Source of the DNA: Deltaproteobacteria bacterium
GTDB taxonomy: Bacteria; Desulfobacterota; RBG-13-43-22
DNA length: 41,502 nucleotides
Direction of reading: 5' to 3'
NCBI GenBank assembly: GCA_016208255.1
Contig: JACQYK010000087.1
Location: 1-41,502 of the forward strand
Part shown: in pieces, positions 23,789 to 32,015 of the stretch
How positions within the stretch are numbered: the first letter of the stretch is position 1
Layout of the letters: every line of letters begins with the position of its first letter
Translations under genes and position numbers: made by a program
Notes under the pieces: generated by a model
What the model saw: the letters and a program-made list of their open reading frames with translations, nothing else
What the model was told of the DNA's origin: nothing
Database searches by the model: none

Positions 23789-26559
23789 ATGGGGCAGCCC
23801 CCGTTCCGGACATCGGCCAGTTTAATCCCGGCCAGGCAAGCTGCGGCACTGGCTTCGGTAACCGAACCGGGGATATCCTTAGGTCCCTGAAAGACGCCGC
23901 AGGCATAGACGCCGGGACGGGAAGTTTCAATAGGCGCAAAGGTCGGCGTCTTGACAAAGCCGTATTGATCCAGATCCAAGCTGAGCCGACGGGCCAGTTC
24001 TTTGGATGATTCCGGCACCTGGAGCCCCACGGAGAGGATAATTAGATCAAAGGATTCTTCATGAATCTGGCCGTTTTCATCCGCATAGCGGAGATACAGA
24101 TCCCCTTCTTCAGCAATTTCATCAAGGGAATGAACCCGGGCTTTGATAAAACGCACCCCGGCTTTGTCCCTGGCCCGCAAATAATACTTCTCGTAATCTT
24201 TTCCGAAGGTACGAATATCCATATTGAAAATGGTGCAGTCCAAATCACCCTTGGCATGCTCCTTGGCCATCATGGCATCCTTGATGGCGTACATACAGCA
24301 AACGGAAGAACAATAGCTGTTCCCGCAGTGGTCGGTGTCTCTGGACCCGATGCATTGAAGCCAGGCAATTTTTTGCGGCTCTTTTCCGTCGGAGGGGCGG
24401 ATCAGGTGCCCCTGGGTCGGGCCGGAGGCACTTAGTATCCTCTCAAATTCAAGGCTGGTCAGGACATTGGGATTCCTGCGATATTGATAGAGCCCTTCCA
24501 GAGGGGAAGGGTCGTAGGGCCGGCTGCCCGTGGCCAAGACCACCGATCCGACCTCGATTTCCCTTTCTACCACCGTCTGATTATGGTCAATGGCTTGGGC
24601 CAGACAGACTTCCAGGCATTGGTAGCATTCGGAGCAGACACCGCATTTCAGGCAGCGACTGGCTTCCTGCCGGGTGTCGCTTTCCCGATAACCCAGCTGG
24701 ACCTCGTTAAAATTTTGGATCCGCTGGTCGGCCGGGGCATGGGACACCCTGGCCCGGGCCTGAGGGATCACCCCCTCGAGGGGGACGTCCATGACACCCT
24801 CCCACTGAGCCGGTCGACCCTGCCGGAGATCGAGCCCTTGCAGAAAGCGATCCATAGATAGGGCCGCTTCTTTCCCGGCCCCGATGGCCTCGACCACGGT
24901 TCGCGGACCGCTGACGGCATCCCCACCGGCGAAGATATCCGGATCGTTGGACTGGAGGGTCAGCGGATCGACCTGGAGAGTACCCCAGGCCGTGAGAGCG
25001 CAGGCGCATTCTTCGGTCAGACAGGCCCAGTCGGATTCCTGTCCGATGGCCGGTATGACGGCATCGACTTCAATAAGGAATTCACTCCCGGCGATCGGTT
25101 CCGGACGGCGCCGGCCGCTTTGGTCCGGTGCTCCAAGGGCCATCCGGATACACTCAATGGCCTTGACCCGGCCGGCTTCGGCAATCACCCGTACCGGGTT
25201 GGTCAGGGTCATAATCTCAATCCCCTCGGCCTGACATTCTTCAATCTCTTCGGCATTAGCCGGCATCTCTTCCAGGCTTCGCCGGTAGATAATAAAAGGA
25301 TGGGCGCTGCCGGTACGCCGGGCGGTCCGGACCGCGTCCATGGCCACATTACCGCCACCGACGACAGCCACCCGGTCTCCCAGCTTGATTTTATGGCCGA
25401 GATTAACTTCCCGGAGAAAATCCAGACCCGGATAGACCCCTTCCAGCTCCTCCCCTTCAATACCCAGGGCCTTACAAACCTGGGAACCGATCCCCAGAAA
25501 AAAGGCTTTATATCCCTGCCGCCGCAGTTGCCCGATGGTAAAATCCTTGCCAATCTCCACACCGGTCTTAAATTCCACGCCCAGGTCACGAATGGTCTGG
25601 ATTTCAGCTTCAATGATGGTACGGGGCAACCGGTAGGCAGGAATGCCGACCGTCAGCATCCCTCCCAGAACCGGCAGTTTTTCAAATACGGTGACCGGAT
25701 ACCCTTCCATGGCCAGAAAGTAGGCGCAAGTCAGCCCGGCAGGCCCGGCTCCGATGATGGCCACCTTCTCCGGCTTGGATTCTTTTTTCCGGGGTATAAA
25801 GGGCCGGCCGCTTTTTCGATCCCAGTCGGCCAGAAAGCGGTGAAGATTCATGATGGCCAGGGGATCGTCGACCGACTGGCGGGTACAGGCCGCTTCACAG
25901 GGGTGGTGGCAAACCCGGCCGCAGACCCCGGGGAAAGGATGGTCCTTTTTAAACAACTCCACGGCTTCAGAATATTTTTGGGCATTGATGAGAGCGATAT
26001 ATCCCTGAACGCTCACATGGGCCGGGCAGGTGACCCGGCAGGGAGCGTTTCCCCGCTTGGTGATGGCATACCCGCCGGGGATAGCCTGGGGGTATCTCTT
26101 ATAAGCGGCCTTGCGGCTGGCCAAACCTTCATCATATTCGTTGGGCAGCTCTATGGGACAGACCTTGCTGCATTCACCCCAGCTGGTGCACTTGGATAAA
26201 TCCACAAAGCGGGGTTGCTGCCGGAGCCGGGCCTTGAAAATTCCCGGCTCTCCATCCAGTCCAAGGACTTCGGTATTAGTCAAAATTTCGATGTTCAGGT
26301 GCCGGCCGACCTCGACCAGTTTGGGCGAGATAATTCACATGGCACAGTCATTGGTGGGAAAGGTCTTATCCAACTGGGACATCAATCCACCGATAGCCGA
26401 AGATTGCTCCACCAGATAGACATAGTAGCCGGAATTGGCCAGGTCCAGGGCCGATTGCATTCCGGCGATCCCGCCCCCGACTACCATCACCGAACCGATG
26501 ACCCCTTGACCTTCGTTTCCCACAGGAGGTTTGAAGCCTTTTTCAGTTTTCGATTCCAT
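23731..26559 (-). CDS. hdrA: selenocysteine HdrA with inserted GltD/NfnB-like module
   Basis: 942 residues reading the UGA at 26337-26335 as Sec75. Residues 1-75: FAD motif [16 protein letters not shown], then [16 protein letters not shown], where HdrA proteins normally have Cys. Residues about 124-135: Fe-S site [12 protein letters not shown]. About 165-560: a GltD/NfnB-like insert with [16 protein letters not shown] motif [11 protein letters not shown] and nucleotide motif [18 protein letters not shown], suggesting NAD(P)H. About 650 to the end: the HdrA Fe-S site [24 protein letters not shown] and [17 protein letters not shown]. The last ~20 residues look non-homologous. GGGAAGGA precedes the ATG; metF ends 12 bp upstream. 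It is probably the bifurcating flavin subunit. Confidence 0.9.
26302..26319 (-). promoter_or_regulatory. candidate bacterial SECIS hairpin of hdrA
   Basis: It begins 16 nt after the UGA. The stem CUGGUC/GGCCGG (six pairs, two G-U) carries the loop GAGGUC, which contains the GGUC seen in the E. coli fdhF SECIS loop at a similar distance (about 22-27 nt) from the UGA. Confidence 0.65.
26335..26337 (-). other. in-frame UGA read as selenocysteine (HdrA)
   Basis: The flanking residues DCAM and [12 protein letters not shown] are the conserved HdrA context of a Cys. The frame is open for 74 codons before and 867 after. Confidence 0.92.
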
Positions 26560-26571
26560 TGGTCCTTCCCT

Positions 26572-27441
26572 CTAAATTCCTTCGATGATTTCCGGCAGCT
26601 TATGTTCCCATCCGATCGTGGAAAGATAAACGCCGCTGTATCCCTGATTCTTGAGCTCTCTGGCCATATCGCCTGCGATTTGGACACACTCGCGCACTTT
26701 ATCCGGTGCCCTGCCAATCCGGTCGATAACGGCCTCCGGGATGTGGATATGCGGCAGGTTTCGGACCATATATCGGGCCATCCCCAACGATTTGAGAAGC
26801 ATCACGGTTGGAATGACGGCTACTTTGCCGAAATCAATGCGTTTTTTATAAGGTTCAAGCAAAGTGAGGTCGAAGACAGGAGAAGTGACCAAAAACCGGG
26901 CCCCGGCCTCAACCCTTTTCATCATCTCTTCCACTTCCATCTCCGTTGATTTTCCTTTGGCACCGGCTTCGGTGGTTGAACCGATTAAGAAGTCCGGTGC
27001 ACCGGCCAGTTCAATCCCCGCCATATCCTTCCCCTGGTTAAGACGATTAACCGTTTTGATCAACTCGAAAAGATCGAGGTCGTAGACTGAACGGGCCTGG
27101 TGATGGTCTCCAAAGCTGGGATCTTCTCCACCCACGGCCATGACGGTATTGATTCCCAAAGCATGAGCCGCCAGCAAATCCCCCTGGATCGCCAGACGGT
27201 TTCTGTCCCGGCAGCAAACCTGAAATACCGTCGGCAGATCCTCGTTCTGTAAGACCATGGCCCCTCCCAGGGAACTCATGCGCATTACGGCATTACTCAT
27301 TTCCGGCACGACGTAGGCATCGACTCCTTCTTTAACCCGTTTGGCATTAGAGAGCATCTCAGAGACATCTACCCCTTTGGGCGGCTCCATTTCTGCCAAA
27401 ACAACAAATTCTCCTGTCTCGATTTTGTCCTTTAACCCCAT
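26572..27441 (-). CDS. MetF-like methylene-THF reductase paralogue
   Basis: A 289-residue TIM-barrel protein of the MetF family: VVLAEMEPPKGVDVSE at the N-terminus, VFQVCCRDRNRLAIQ (flavin loop), MAVGGEDPSFGDH, and FLVTSPVFDLTLLEPYKK. It is clearly related to, but diverged from, the MetF at 20100 (for example VTSPVFDL where the other has IQTQCIYNL). It heads the minus-strand Hdr operon with CGGAGG before the ATG. Possible roles are the catalytic MetF paired with the NAD(P)H-type HdrA, or a reductase for another pterin or folate form. Confidence 0.88.
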   Translation of the reverse strand: MGLKDKIETGEFVVLAEMEPPKGVDVSEMLSNAKRVKEGVDAYVVPEMSNAVMRMSSLGGAMVLQNEDLPTVFQVCCRDRNRLAIQGDLLAAHALGINTVMAVGGEDPSFGDHHQARSVYDLDLFELIKTVNRLNQGKDMAGIELAGAPDFLIGSTTEAGAKGKSTEMEVEEMMKRVEAGARFLVTSPVFDLTLLEPYKKRIDFGKVAVIPTVMLLKSLGMARYMVRNLPHIHIPEAVIDRIGRAPDKVRECVQIAGDMARELKNQGYSGVYLSTIGWEHKLPEIIEGI

Positions 27442-27518
27442 GGCTTGCCTCCGATTTTATTGAAAAAATCCCCCTGATAGGGAAAATTTTGTAAGACTGA
27501 TGAGTTGGGTCGTCAGAC

Positions 27519-27607
27519 TAAACCGCCATGCCCCGTCTTTTGGGCGTGGCACCACGAATCATGAAAACAGAGTTAATTCGACTCCGAACTCTAATTTCGT
27601 ATTAGAT
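27519..27607 (+). repeat. R1b: two-hairpin TAAACCG element
   Basis: It begins TAAACCGCCA. Hairpin 1 arms GCCATGCCC/GGGCGTGGC show compensatory T-A to C-G changes relative to R1a. ACCACGAATC is conserved. Hairpin 2 arms ATGAAAACAGAGTT/AACTCTAATTTCGT differ in sequence but keep pairing. It lies upstream of the metF-hdr operon and the ntrC-type gene, not at a stop codon. Confidence 0.85.
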
Positions 27608-27732
27608 GATTTATCTAACAAAAAGTGTGCCACAAGGAAGAAAAAGGCTGACAGTTATTTTATTAATGTAATTTCAATTAGTTATATTGAAGAGAGTGGA
27701 AGGGTGAATGGATGTTGCAATATTTTTAAAAC

Positions 27733-27820
27733 TATGCCATTATGGCCTATCCATTGTTATTTTATTTGATATCAAAATGTTATTTTACTATGCCATTTAG
27801 GCATAGGCCATAATGGCATA
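27733..27820 (+). promoter_or_regulatory. three dyad operators upstream of the NtrC-type gene
   Basis: Three palindromes of one consensus (about TATGCCATWAKGCMTA) lie at 27733-27750, 27790-27806 and 27803-27820. The first and third are exact 18-bp inverted copies of each other (TATGCCATTATGGCCTAT). They end four bases before the ribosome binding site at 27824. They could be activator sites or an autoregulatory operator; no clear sigma-54 -24/-12 box was found next to them. Confidence 0.6.
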
Positions 27821-27835
27821 ACTAAGGAGGCAGTT

Positions 27836-29206
27836 ATTTCAGCTCGAATACTCATTGTTGATGACGACTGGGATTTTCTCGAATTGATGAAAGCCAGATT
27901 GGCCGGAGCCGGCTTTCATCAGGTCCGGATCGAGGATGACCCCTTAAAAGCGGCAGCTATGATCCAGGCCGAAGAGATTTTCGACATAGCTCTGATTGAT
28001 ATAACCATGCCGGAAATGGACGGGCTTCAGTTGCTGGATATTGTAAAAAACAACAGCCCGAGAACCGAATGCATCATGGTTACCGCGGTAAACGATGTGC
28101 GGGTGGCTGTCCAGTGCATCAGAAAGGGGGCTTACGACTACCTGGTTAAACCGATCAGCGAAGAGGACCTTGTCTTTTCACTCAGGCGGACCCTGGAAAA
28201 AAAGCGGCTTCTTGAGATACTGGACCTTGAAAAAAGAACCGCCCTGCCGGTCCTGTCTAATCCCGAGGCTTTTCAATCCATCCTCACCCGATCACCGTCT
28301 ATGATGCGGTTGCTCAAAGAAGCCGAACTCCATGCCGGCAGCGAGGTGCCAATTCTGATAACCGGTGAAAGCGGCACCGGCAAAGAGCTTCTGGCCCGGG
28401 CGATTCATGCGGTAAGCTCCCGCGCCCGTTACCCCTTCATGCCGGTCAACATGGCGGCAGTCAATGCCGGTCTCTTTGAGGCCGAGTTTTTCGGCCATAC
28501 CCGGGGGGCCTTTACCGGTGCGGAAAAAGAGCGGGTCGGATATTTGAAGCATGCCAATCATGGAACCCTGTTTCTGGATGAGATCGGAAATCTTCCTTTG
28601 GAAATGCAGGGGAAACTTTTGAGGGTTCTGCAGGATGGGGAATATACTCCCCTGGGCTCCAACATCAGCCAGAAGGTTGATGTGCGGTTTATAGCTGCCA
28701 CCAATGAAAACCTGGAGCTGCTGATATCTGGGAAAAATTTTCGCAAGGACCTCTACTATCGTATCAAAGGGGGATGGCTGCATCTGCCGCCTCTCAGGGA
28801 GAGACCGGAAGACCTCCCTCTGCTGGTGGACCATTTTCTGGACGAATACCGGAACGGAGGGACAGGCTGTCACCTTGACGAAGAAGCCTTTGGACTTCTC
28901 CGGCATTACAAATTTCCCGGTAACATCCGGGAATTGAGATCGATCATCCAGTCTGCCGTCAATCTCGCCCAAGGGGGTCCCATTACCAAAGCCATGTTTC
29001 CGGCCCCCCTGCGGGAGATACAACCCGTCACCAGCTATTCAGCAGAAGGAGATTCCCAGGTCATCGTCTCTCTGCCCGAGTATGAAAAGGCCTATATTCT
29101 AAAGGTCTACCGGCAGTTGAATAACAATAAATCCCGTACTTCCCGCCTTCTGGGAATAGGTATGAACACCCTGAGGCGAAAACTGAAATATTATAATATT
29201 CCCTGA
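27836..29206 (+). CDS. NtrC-family sigma-54-dependent response regulator
   Basis: 456 residues if initiated at the AUU at 27836, five bases after a perfect AAGGAGG. The receiver domain needs this start: ILIVDDDWDF holds the acidic pocket and is lost if translation begins at the first ordinary start (TTG 27884). The phosphoacceptor Asp is in LIDITMPEMDG. The AAA+ domain has Walker A GESGTGKE, the sigma-54 loop GAFTGAEKER and Walker B GTLFLDEIG. A C-terminal Fis-type helix-turn-helix (NNNKSRTSRLLGIGMNTLRR) binds DNA. Three dyads precede it. No membrane kinase is adjacent; the soluble kinases in this window are candidate partners. Confidence 0.9.
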   Translation: MSARILIVDDDWDFLELMKARLAGAGFHQVRIEDDPLKAAAMIQAEEIFDIALIDITMPEMDGLQLLDIVKNNSPRTECIMVTAVNDVRVAVQCIRKGAYDYLVKPISEEDLVFSLRRTLEKKRLLEILDLEKRTALPVLSNPEAFQSILTRSPSMMRLLKEAELHAGSEVPILITGESGTGKELLARAIHAVSSRARYPFMPVNMAAVNAGLFEAEFFGHTRGAFTGAEKERVGYLKHANHGTLFLDEIGNLPLEMQGKLLRVLQDGEYTPLGSNISQKVDVRFIAATNENLELLISGKNFRKDLYYRIKGGWLHLPPLRERPEDLPLLVDHFLDEYRNGGTGCHLDEEAFGLLRHYKFPGNIRELRSIIQSAVNLAQGGPITKAMFPAPLREIQPVTSYSAEGDSQVIVSLPEYEKAYILKVYRQLNNNKSRTSRLLGIGMNTLRRKLKYYNIP

Positions 29207-29297
29207 TCGAATGTGCTATTAAGGTTCCTAGGCCTCGGCCGGAGTTCCCCCGGAGGCTCGGAATGTAGAAATCCCCTCTCTTAAGAAGGACCCCAAA

Positions 29298-29783
29298 ATG
29301 AAAAAAATAAAACTGGGTGGGATCATTGAGCATACGGGTCTAAGTCTGATCAGCATAGAGAATATTCCGGCCCACCATCCAGGTATAGCCGGCCTGACCT
29401 TCCAGTCCCTGAGCCGCCGGGGTATCAATGTTGAATTTATTATCCAGGGACAAAATCGGAAGGGTATAAGCCAAATCCTTTTCTGCGTATCCCGGACTAA
29501 AAGTGAAGAAGTCATGGTTATTCTGAACCAAATCAAGTCCCGGATCGGGGACCCGGAATTTATGGTTGATTCCGAGATAGCGGTCGTTTCCATTTTCGGA
29601 CCCCATTTTCGAGAGACCCCGGGTATCGCCGCTACCTTCTTCACAGCGCTAAATTCAAAAGGTATTAATTGCCTGGCTATCAGCACCTCCATTTCCACCG
29701 TTTCCTGCGTTATCCCATCCTCAAGATTGTCCGATGCCATAAAAGCCATTGGAGAGGTCTTCGATGTCCCGGGAGAAGAGTAA
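29298..29783 (+). CDS. tandem ACT-domain protein
   Basis: 161 residues with two ACT domains like the regulatory end of aspartokinase. The first has NIPAHHPGIAGLTFQSLSRR and GINVEFIIQG (about 23-53); the second has IFGPHFRETPGIAATFFTAL and GINCLAISTSISTVSCVI (about 98-140). No catalytic domain is present. It probably binds a small ligand such as an amino acid and acts as a sensor. AAGGA precedes the ATG. It follows the NtrC-type regulator by 91 bp in the same direction and may tune it. Confidence 0.85.
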   Translation: MKKIKLGGIIEHTGLSLISIENIPAHHPGIAGLTFQSLSRRGINVEFIIQGQNRKGISQILFCVSRTKSEEVMVILNQIKSRIGDPEFMVDSEIAVVSIFGPHFRETPGIAATFFTALNSKGINCLAISTSISTVSCVIPSSRLSDAIKAIGEVFDVPGEE

Positions 29784-29787
29784 TGAA

Positions 29788-29890
29788 TTAAAAATTCAAA
29801 AGGCAAATTTCAAAATGCAGAATGCAAAATTGCTGGTCCAGGTTATGGTTGACTTTGCACTTTGCTTTTTACATTTTAAACTTTAAATTC
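29788..29890. repeat. R4-type inverted array (TTTGCA/TTTAAA heptads)
   Basis: Units such as AATTCAAAAGGCAAATTTC and AATGCAGAATGCAAA on one side face TTTGCACTTTGCTTTTTACA and TTAAACTTTAAATTC on the other, around a GC-richer centre. Together they make an imperfect long hairpin. Confidence 0.6.
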
Positions 29891-30003
29891 GGAAAGCGGA
29901 AATAAGGGTTTTCAACTTGTCTTTTGAGATAAAAAGTGGTAGGATTTGGCCAAAATTTAAAATTACCAATTTGGAAATCATGGGTCAGCTACAAGGAGGT
30001 TGA

Positions 30004-30387
30004 ATGGATAAAAAGAGAATTTTAATTGTTGATGACGATCCGGATCTGGTGGAAACCGTCAGTATGATGCTCGAATCCAAGGGATTTGCCACCCTTCCGG
30101 CCTATGGTGGAATCGAGGGCTTGGATAAAGCCCGAAAGGAAACACCCGATTTGATCGTTTTAGATGTCATGATGCCTGATAAGGATGGCTATACCGTCTG
30201 TAACGAGCTAAAAAAAGATCCAGTTTTAAAGGAAATCCCGATTATCCTGTTGACCGCCATCGGAGATCATATCACTTCCACCACCTATACCTTACGCGGG
30301 GGAATGGAGACCTTTGCCGATGATTTCTTTCAGAAGCCTGTCAATACCCAATCTTTGGTCAATCGAATCGAACAATTATTAAAATAA
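30004..30387 (+). CDS. single-domain response regulator (paralogue)
   Basis: 127 residues, receiver only: ILIVDDDPDL, phosphoacceptor Asp in VLDVMMPDKDG (about 52), LLTA, and QKPV with the conserved Lys. Like the regulator at 19559 it has the long loop after LLTA (GDHITSTTYTLRGGM) and an ADD just before the Lys. The pair flank the Hdr/MetF cluster. AAGGAGG precedes the start. Confidence 0.9.
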   Translation: MDKKRILIVDDDPDLVETVSMMLESKGFATLPAYGGIEGLDKARKETPDLIVLDVMMPDKDGYTVCNELKKDPVLKEIPIILLTAIGDHITSTTYTLRGGMETFADDFFQKPVNTQSLVNRIEQLLK

Positions 30388-30397
30388 TAAATAAAAT

Positions 30398-30492
30398 CTA
30401 ACCAAACCTATTTGAAATTGCGGGATGGACCAAGGGGGAGATGGAAGGAAGGTTTCATTAATTCCTATGGATCGTTATTCCATTTCTCCCCC
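30398..30492 (+). repeat. R3b: conserved 37-bp core joined to a hairpin
   Basis: The core at 30398-30434 matches R3a with one substitution (GGGATGGACC versus GGGACGGACC). It is followed by a different hairpin with arms GGGGGAGATGGAA (30434-30446) and TTCCATTTCTCCCCC (30478-30492). It sits 10 bp after the response-regulator stop and may also terminate that transcript. The rest of the gap to 30644 holds nothing I recognise. Confidence 0.75.
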
Positions 30493-30644
30493 ACCTCCCG
30501 TGGAATTATAAAATCTCTCGTTTGAAACCCCCCAGGTTAGTCTGTTCCTTCCCAAGCTCAATATTTTCCTAAACTTTTTCATAGATAATCCCGATAAATA
30601 TATTGAGAAAGCCCAAAATTTCTTTATTTCTATGGACGCCCCTG

Positions 30645-30992
30645 ATGAAAATCTCTGTTCCCTTCGAAAACCTTGAACCGGGAATGGTATTAGCCGAACC
30701 GGTTTTAAACCGGTTGGGACAAATATTATTAGGTAAAGGGAGTACCTTATCCCCCCGCCATATGACTGTATTAAAAACCTGGGGAATTCGGATGGTTGAC
30801 ATCAAAATTGGGGGAGACCAGAACAAGGCCCCCCTCTTGGACAGGGATATTCAAAAACGTGCTTTAGCCCGGATAAAAAAACGCCTGCTTTGGCATCCTC
30901 ACAGTCCCATAGAAGAAGAAATCATCAATCAAGCTATTCAGCAGGTTATTAAACGTTCCCTTACCGGAAGTTCTTCCGACCAGGGCATTTAA
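30645..30992 (+). CDS. small protein resembling the N-terminal module of HD-GYP/HDOD regulators
   Basis: 115 residues from ATG 30645 (an open frame runs back to a TTG at 30603). Residues about 6-50, FENLEPGMVLAEPVLNRLG, then ILLGKGSTLSPRHMTVLKTWG, match the short all-beta module found in front of HD-GYP and HDOD output domains. The C-terminal half is a basic helix (RDIQKRALARIKKR) of unknown role. It is 25 bp upstream of the HDOD gene, so the two halves of a usual fusion may here be separate proteins. The start site is weak. Confidence 0.7.
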   Translation: MKISVPFENLEPGMVLAEPVLNRLGQILLGKGSTLSPRHMTVLKTWGIRMVDIKIGGDQNKAPLLDRDIQKRALARIKKRLLWHPHSPIEEEIINQAIQQVIKRSLTGSSSDQGI

Positions 30993-31017
30993 TGAATTTA
31001 AAGAGGATATCATTATC

Positions 31018-31860
31018 ATGGAGCTGGTAAGCAACCTCATAAAAAACATTAAGGAGTTTTCAACCCTACCCACTGTCTACTCTTCCTTGGTGGATATCCT
31101 GGCCGATCCCAAATCAACAGCTCATGACGTTTCCAATATCATAGCTTGCGATCAAGCCTCCACCACCAAAATCTTAAAAGTCGTCAATTCTCCATTTTAT
31201 GGCTTTTCAGGGCAGATCGATACGGTCTCTCGGGCCATTTTTATTCTTGGCTTCAATGAAATTTATAATCTGATCCTAGCTTCCTATCTCATGGATTTCT
31301 TTGTTAAAAAAGAGGCTGTCTTGGATTTCCGGCCTGTTGATTTCTGGGGCCACTCAATCGCCGTTGGGATTGCCTCCAGGCTGATCGGCCAAAAGCTGGG
31401 CCTGCCTAACCAAGAGAACTATTTCGTAACCGGGGTATTGCATGATATCGGCAAGCTGGTCTTTTTTGAATTTTTAGAAGATCAATTTGCCGCCGCCCTG
31501 GCCCTTTCTAAAAAAACCCAACAATCTCTTCAAGCCGCCGAGATGACGGTTTTTGGAATAGATCACTCCGAGACAGGAGCCCTCCTTGCTGAAAGATGGC
31601 GGTTCCCCTCTTCCATAGTTCAGGCTATCCGCCATCACCAGACCGGAATCGTCCCGGGGAAAACCGATGAACTGACCGCTGTCATTCATCTGGGTAATAT
31701 CTTTTGCCGGGCCTTGGAATTAGGTTATCCGGGGGATGATTTCATCCCTCAGCCCAATCCTTACGCCCTGGATATTATAAATGCTCAGCCGGATTTGCTG
31801 AAAGAAATAACCCCTTCTCTACTGACTAATTATAAGGAAACCACTCAATTCCTGTTATAA
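31018..31860 (+). CDS. HDOD-domain signalling protein
   Basis: 280 residues covering one HDOD domain. Visible are FSTLPTVYSSLVDILADP, IIACDQASTTKILKVVNSPFYGF, RAIFILGFNEIYNLILAS, then GVLHDIGKLVFF with the HD pair and AIRHHQTG. Unlike most HDOD proteins it keeps HD and HHQ residues, so metal or phosphodiesterase activity cannot be excluded. Such proteins relay signals to kinases or c-di-GMP pathways. AGAGGA precedes the ATG. Its TAA stop is the first triplet of repeat R1c. Confidence 0.88.
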   Translation: MELVSNLIKNIKEFSTLPTVYSSLVDILADPKSTAHDVSNIIACDQASTTKILKVVNSPFYGFSGQIDTVSRAIFILGFNEIYNLILASYLMDFFVKKEAVLDFRPVDFWGHSIAVGIASRLIGQKLGLPNQENYFVTGVLHDIGKLVFFEFLEDQFAAALALSKKTQQSLQAAEMTVFGIDHSETGALLAERWRFPSSIVQAIRHHQTGIVPGKTDELTAVIHLGNIFCRALELGYPGDDFIPQPNPYALDIINAQPDLLKEITPSLLTNYKETTQFLL

Positions 31861-31994
31861 ACCGTCATTCCCCGCAGGGGCGTGACACCACGATCCGCTC
31901 GACTTCGTCGAGCTTTAGAAGAGGCTTCCTGTGGAAGCCGGGACATGAAAATAGGACTGGGCGAGAGAAGGATAGAATCCTATTTTCATATTAA
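31858..31994 (+). repeat. R1c: two-hairpin TAAACCG element with 47-bp insertion
   Basis: It begins TAAACCGTCA at the HDOD stop codon. Hairpin 1 arms are GTCATTCCCC/GGGGCGTGAC. Hairpin 2 is a perfect 12-bp stem, ATGAAAATAGGA/TCCTATTTTCAT. Between them, after CACGA, are about 47 extra bases forming two small hairpins, GCTCGACTTCGTCGAGC and GGCTTCCTGTGGAAGCC. Confidence 0.82.
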
Positions 31995-32015
31995 ACCGAT
32001 AAACGGCCGGAGAAG

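Noticed and set aside
25120..26199. 359-codon plus-strand frame opposite hdrA
   Set aside because: It is a long shadow frame caused by codon bias of the HdrA gene; no start signal and no recognisable motifs.
27500..27769. 89-codon plus-strand frame covering R1b
   Set aside because: It crosses the repeat and AT-rich operator DNA, with no ribosome binding site or protein-like composition.
28292..29023. 243-codon minus-strand frame opposite the NtrC-type gene
   Set aside because: Shadow of the AAA+ domain.
29207..29297. Terminator after the NtrC-type gene
   Set aside because: The GC-rich dyad around CCGGAG/CTCGG is imperfect and has no T run, so I could not support it.
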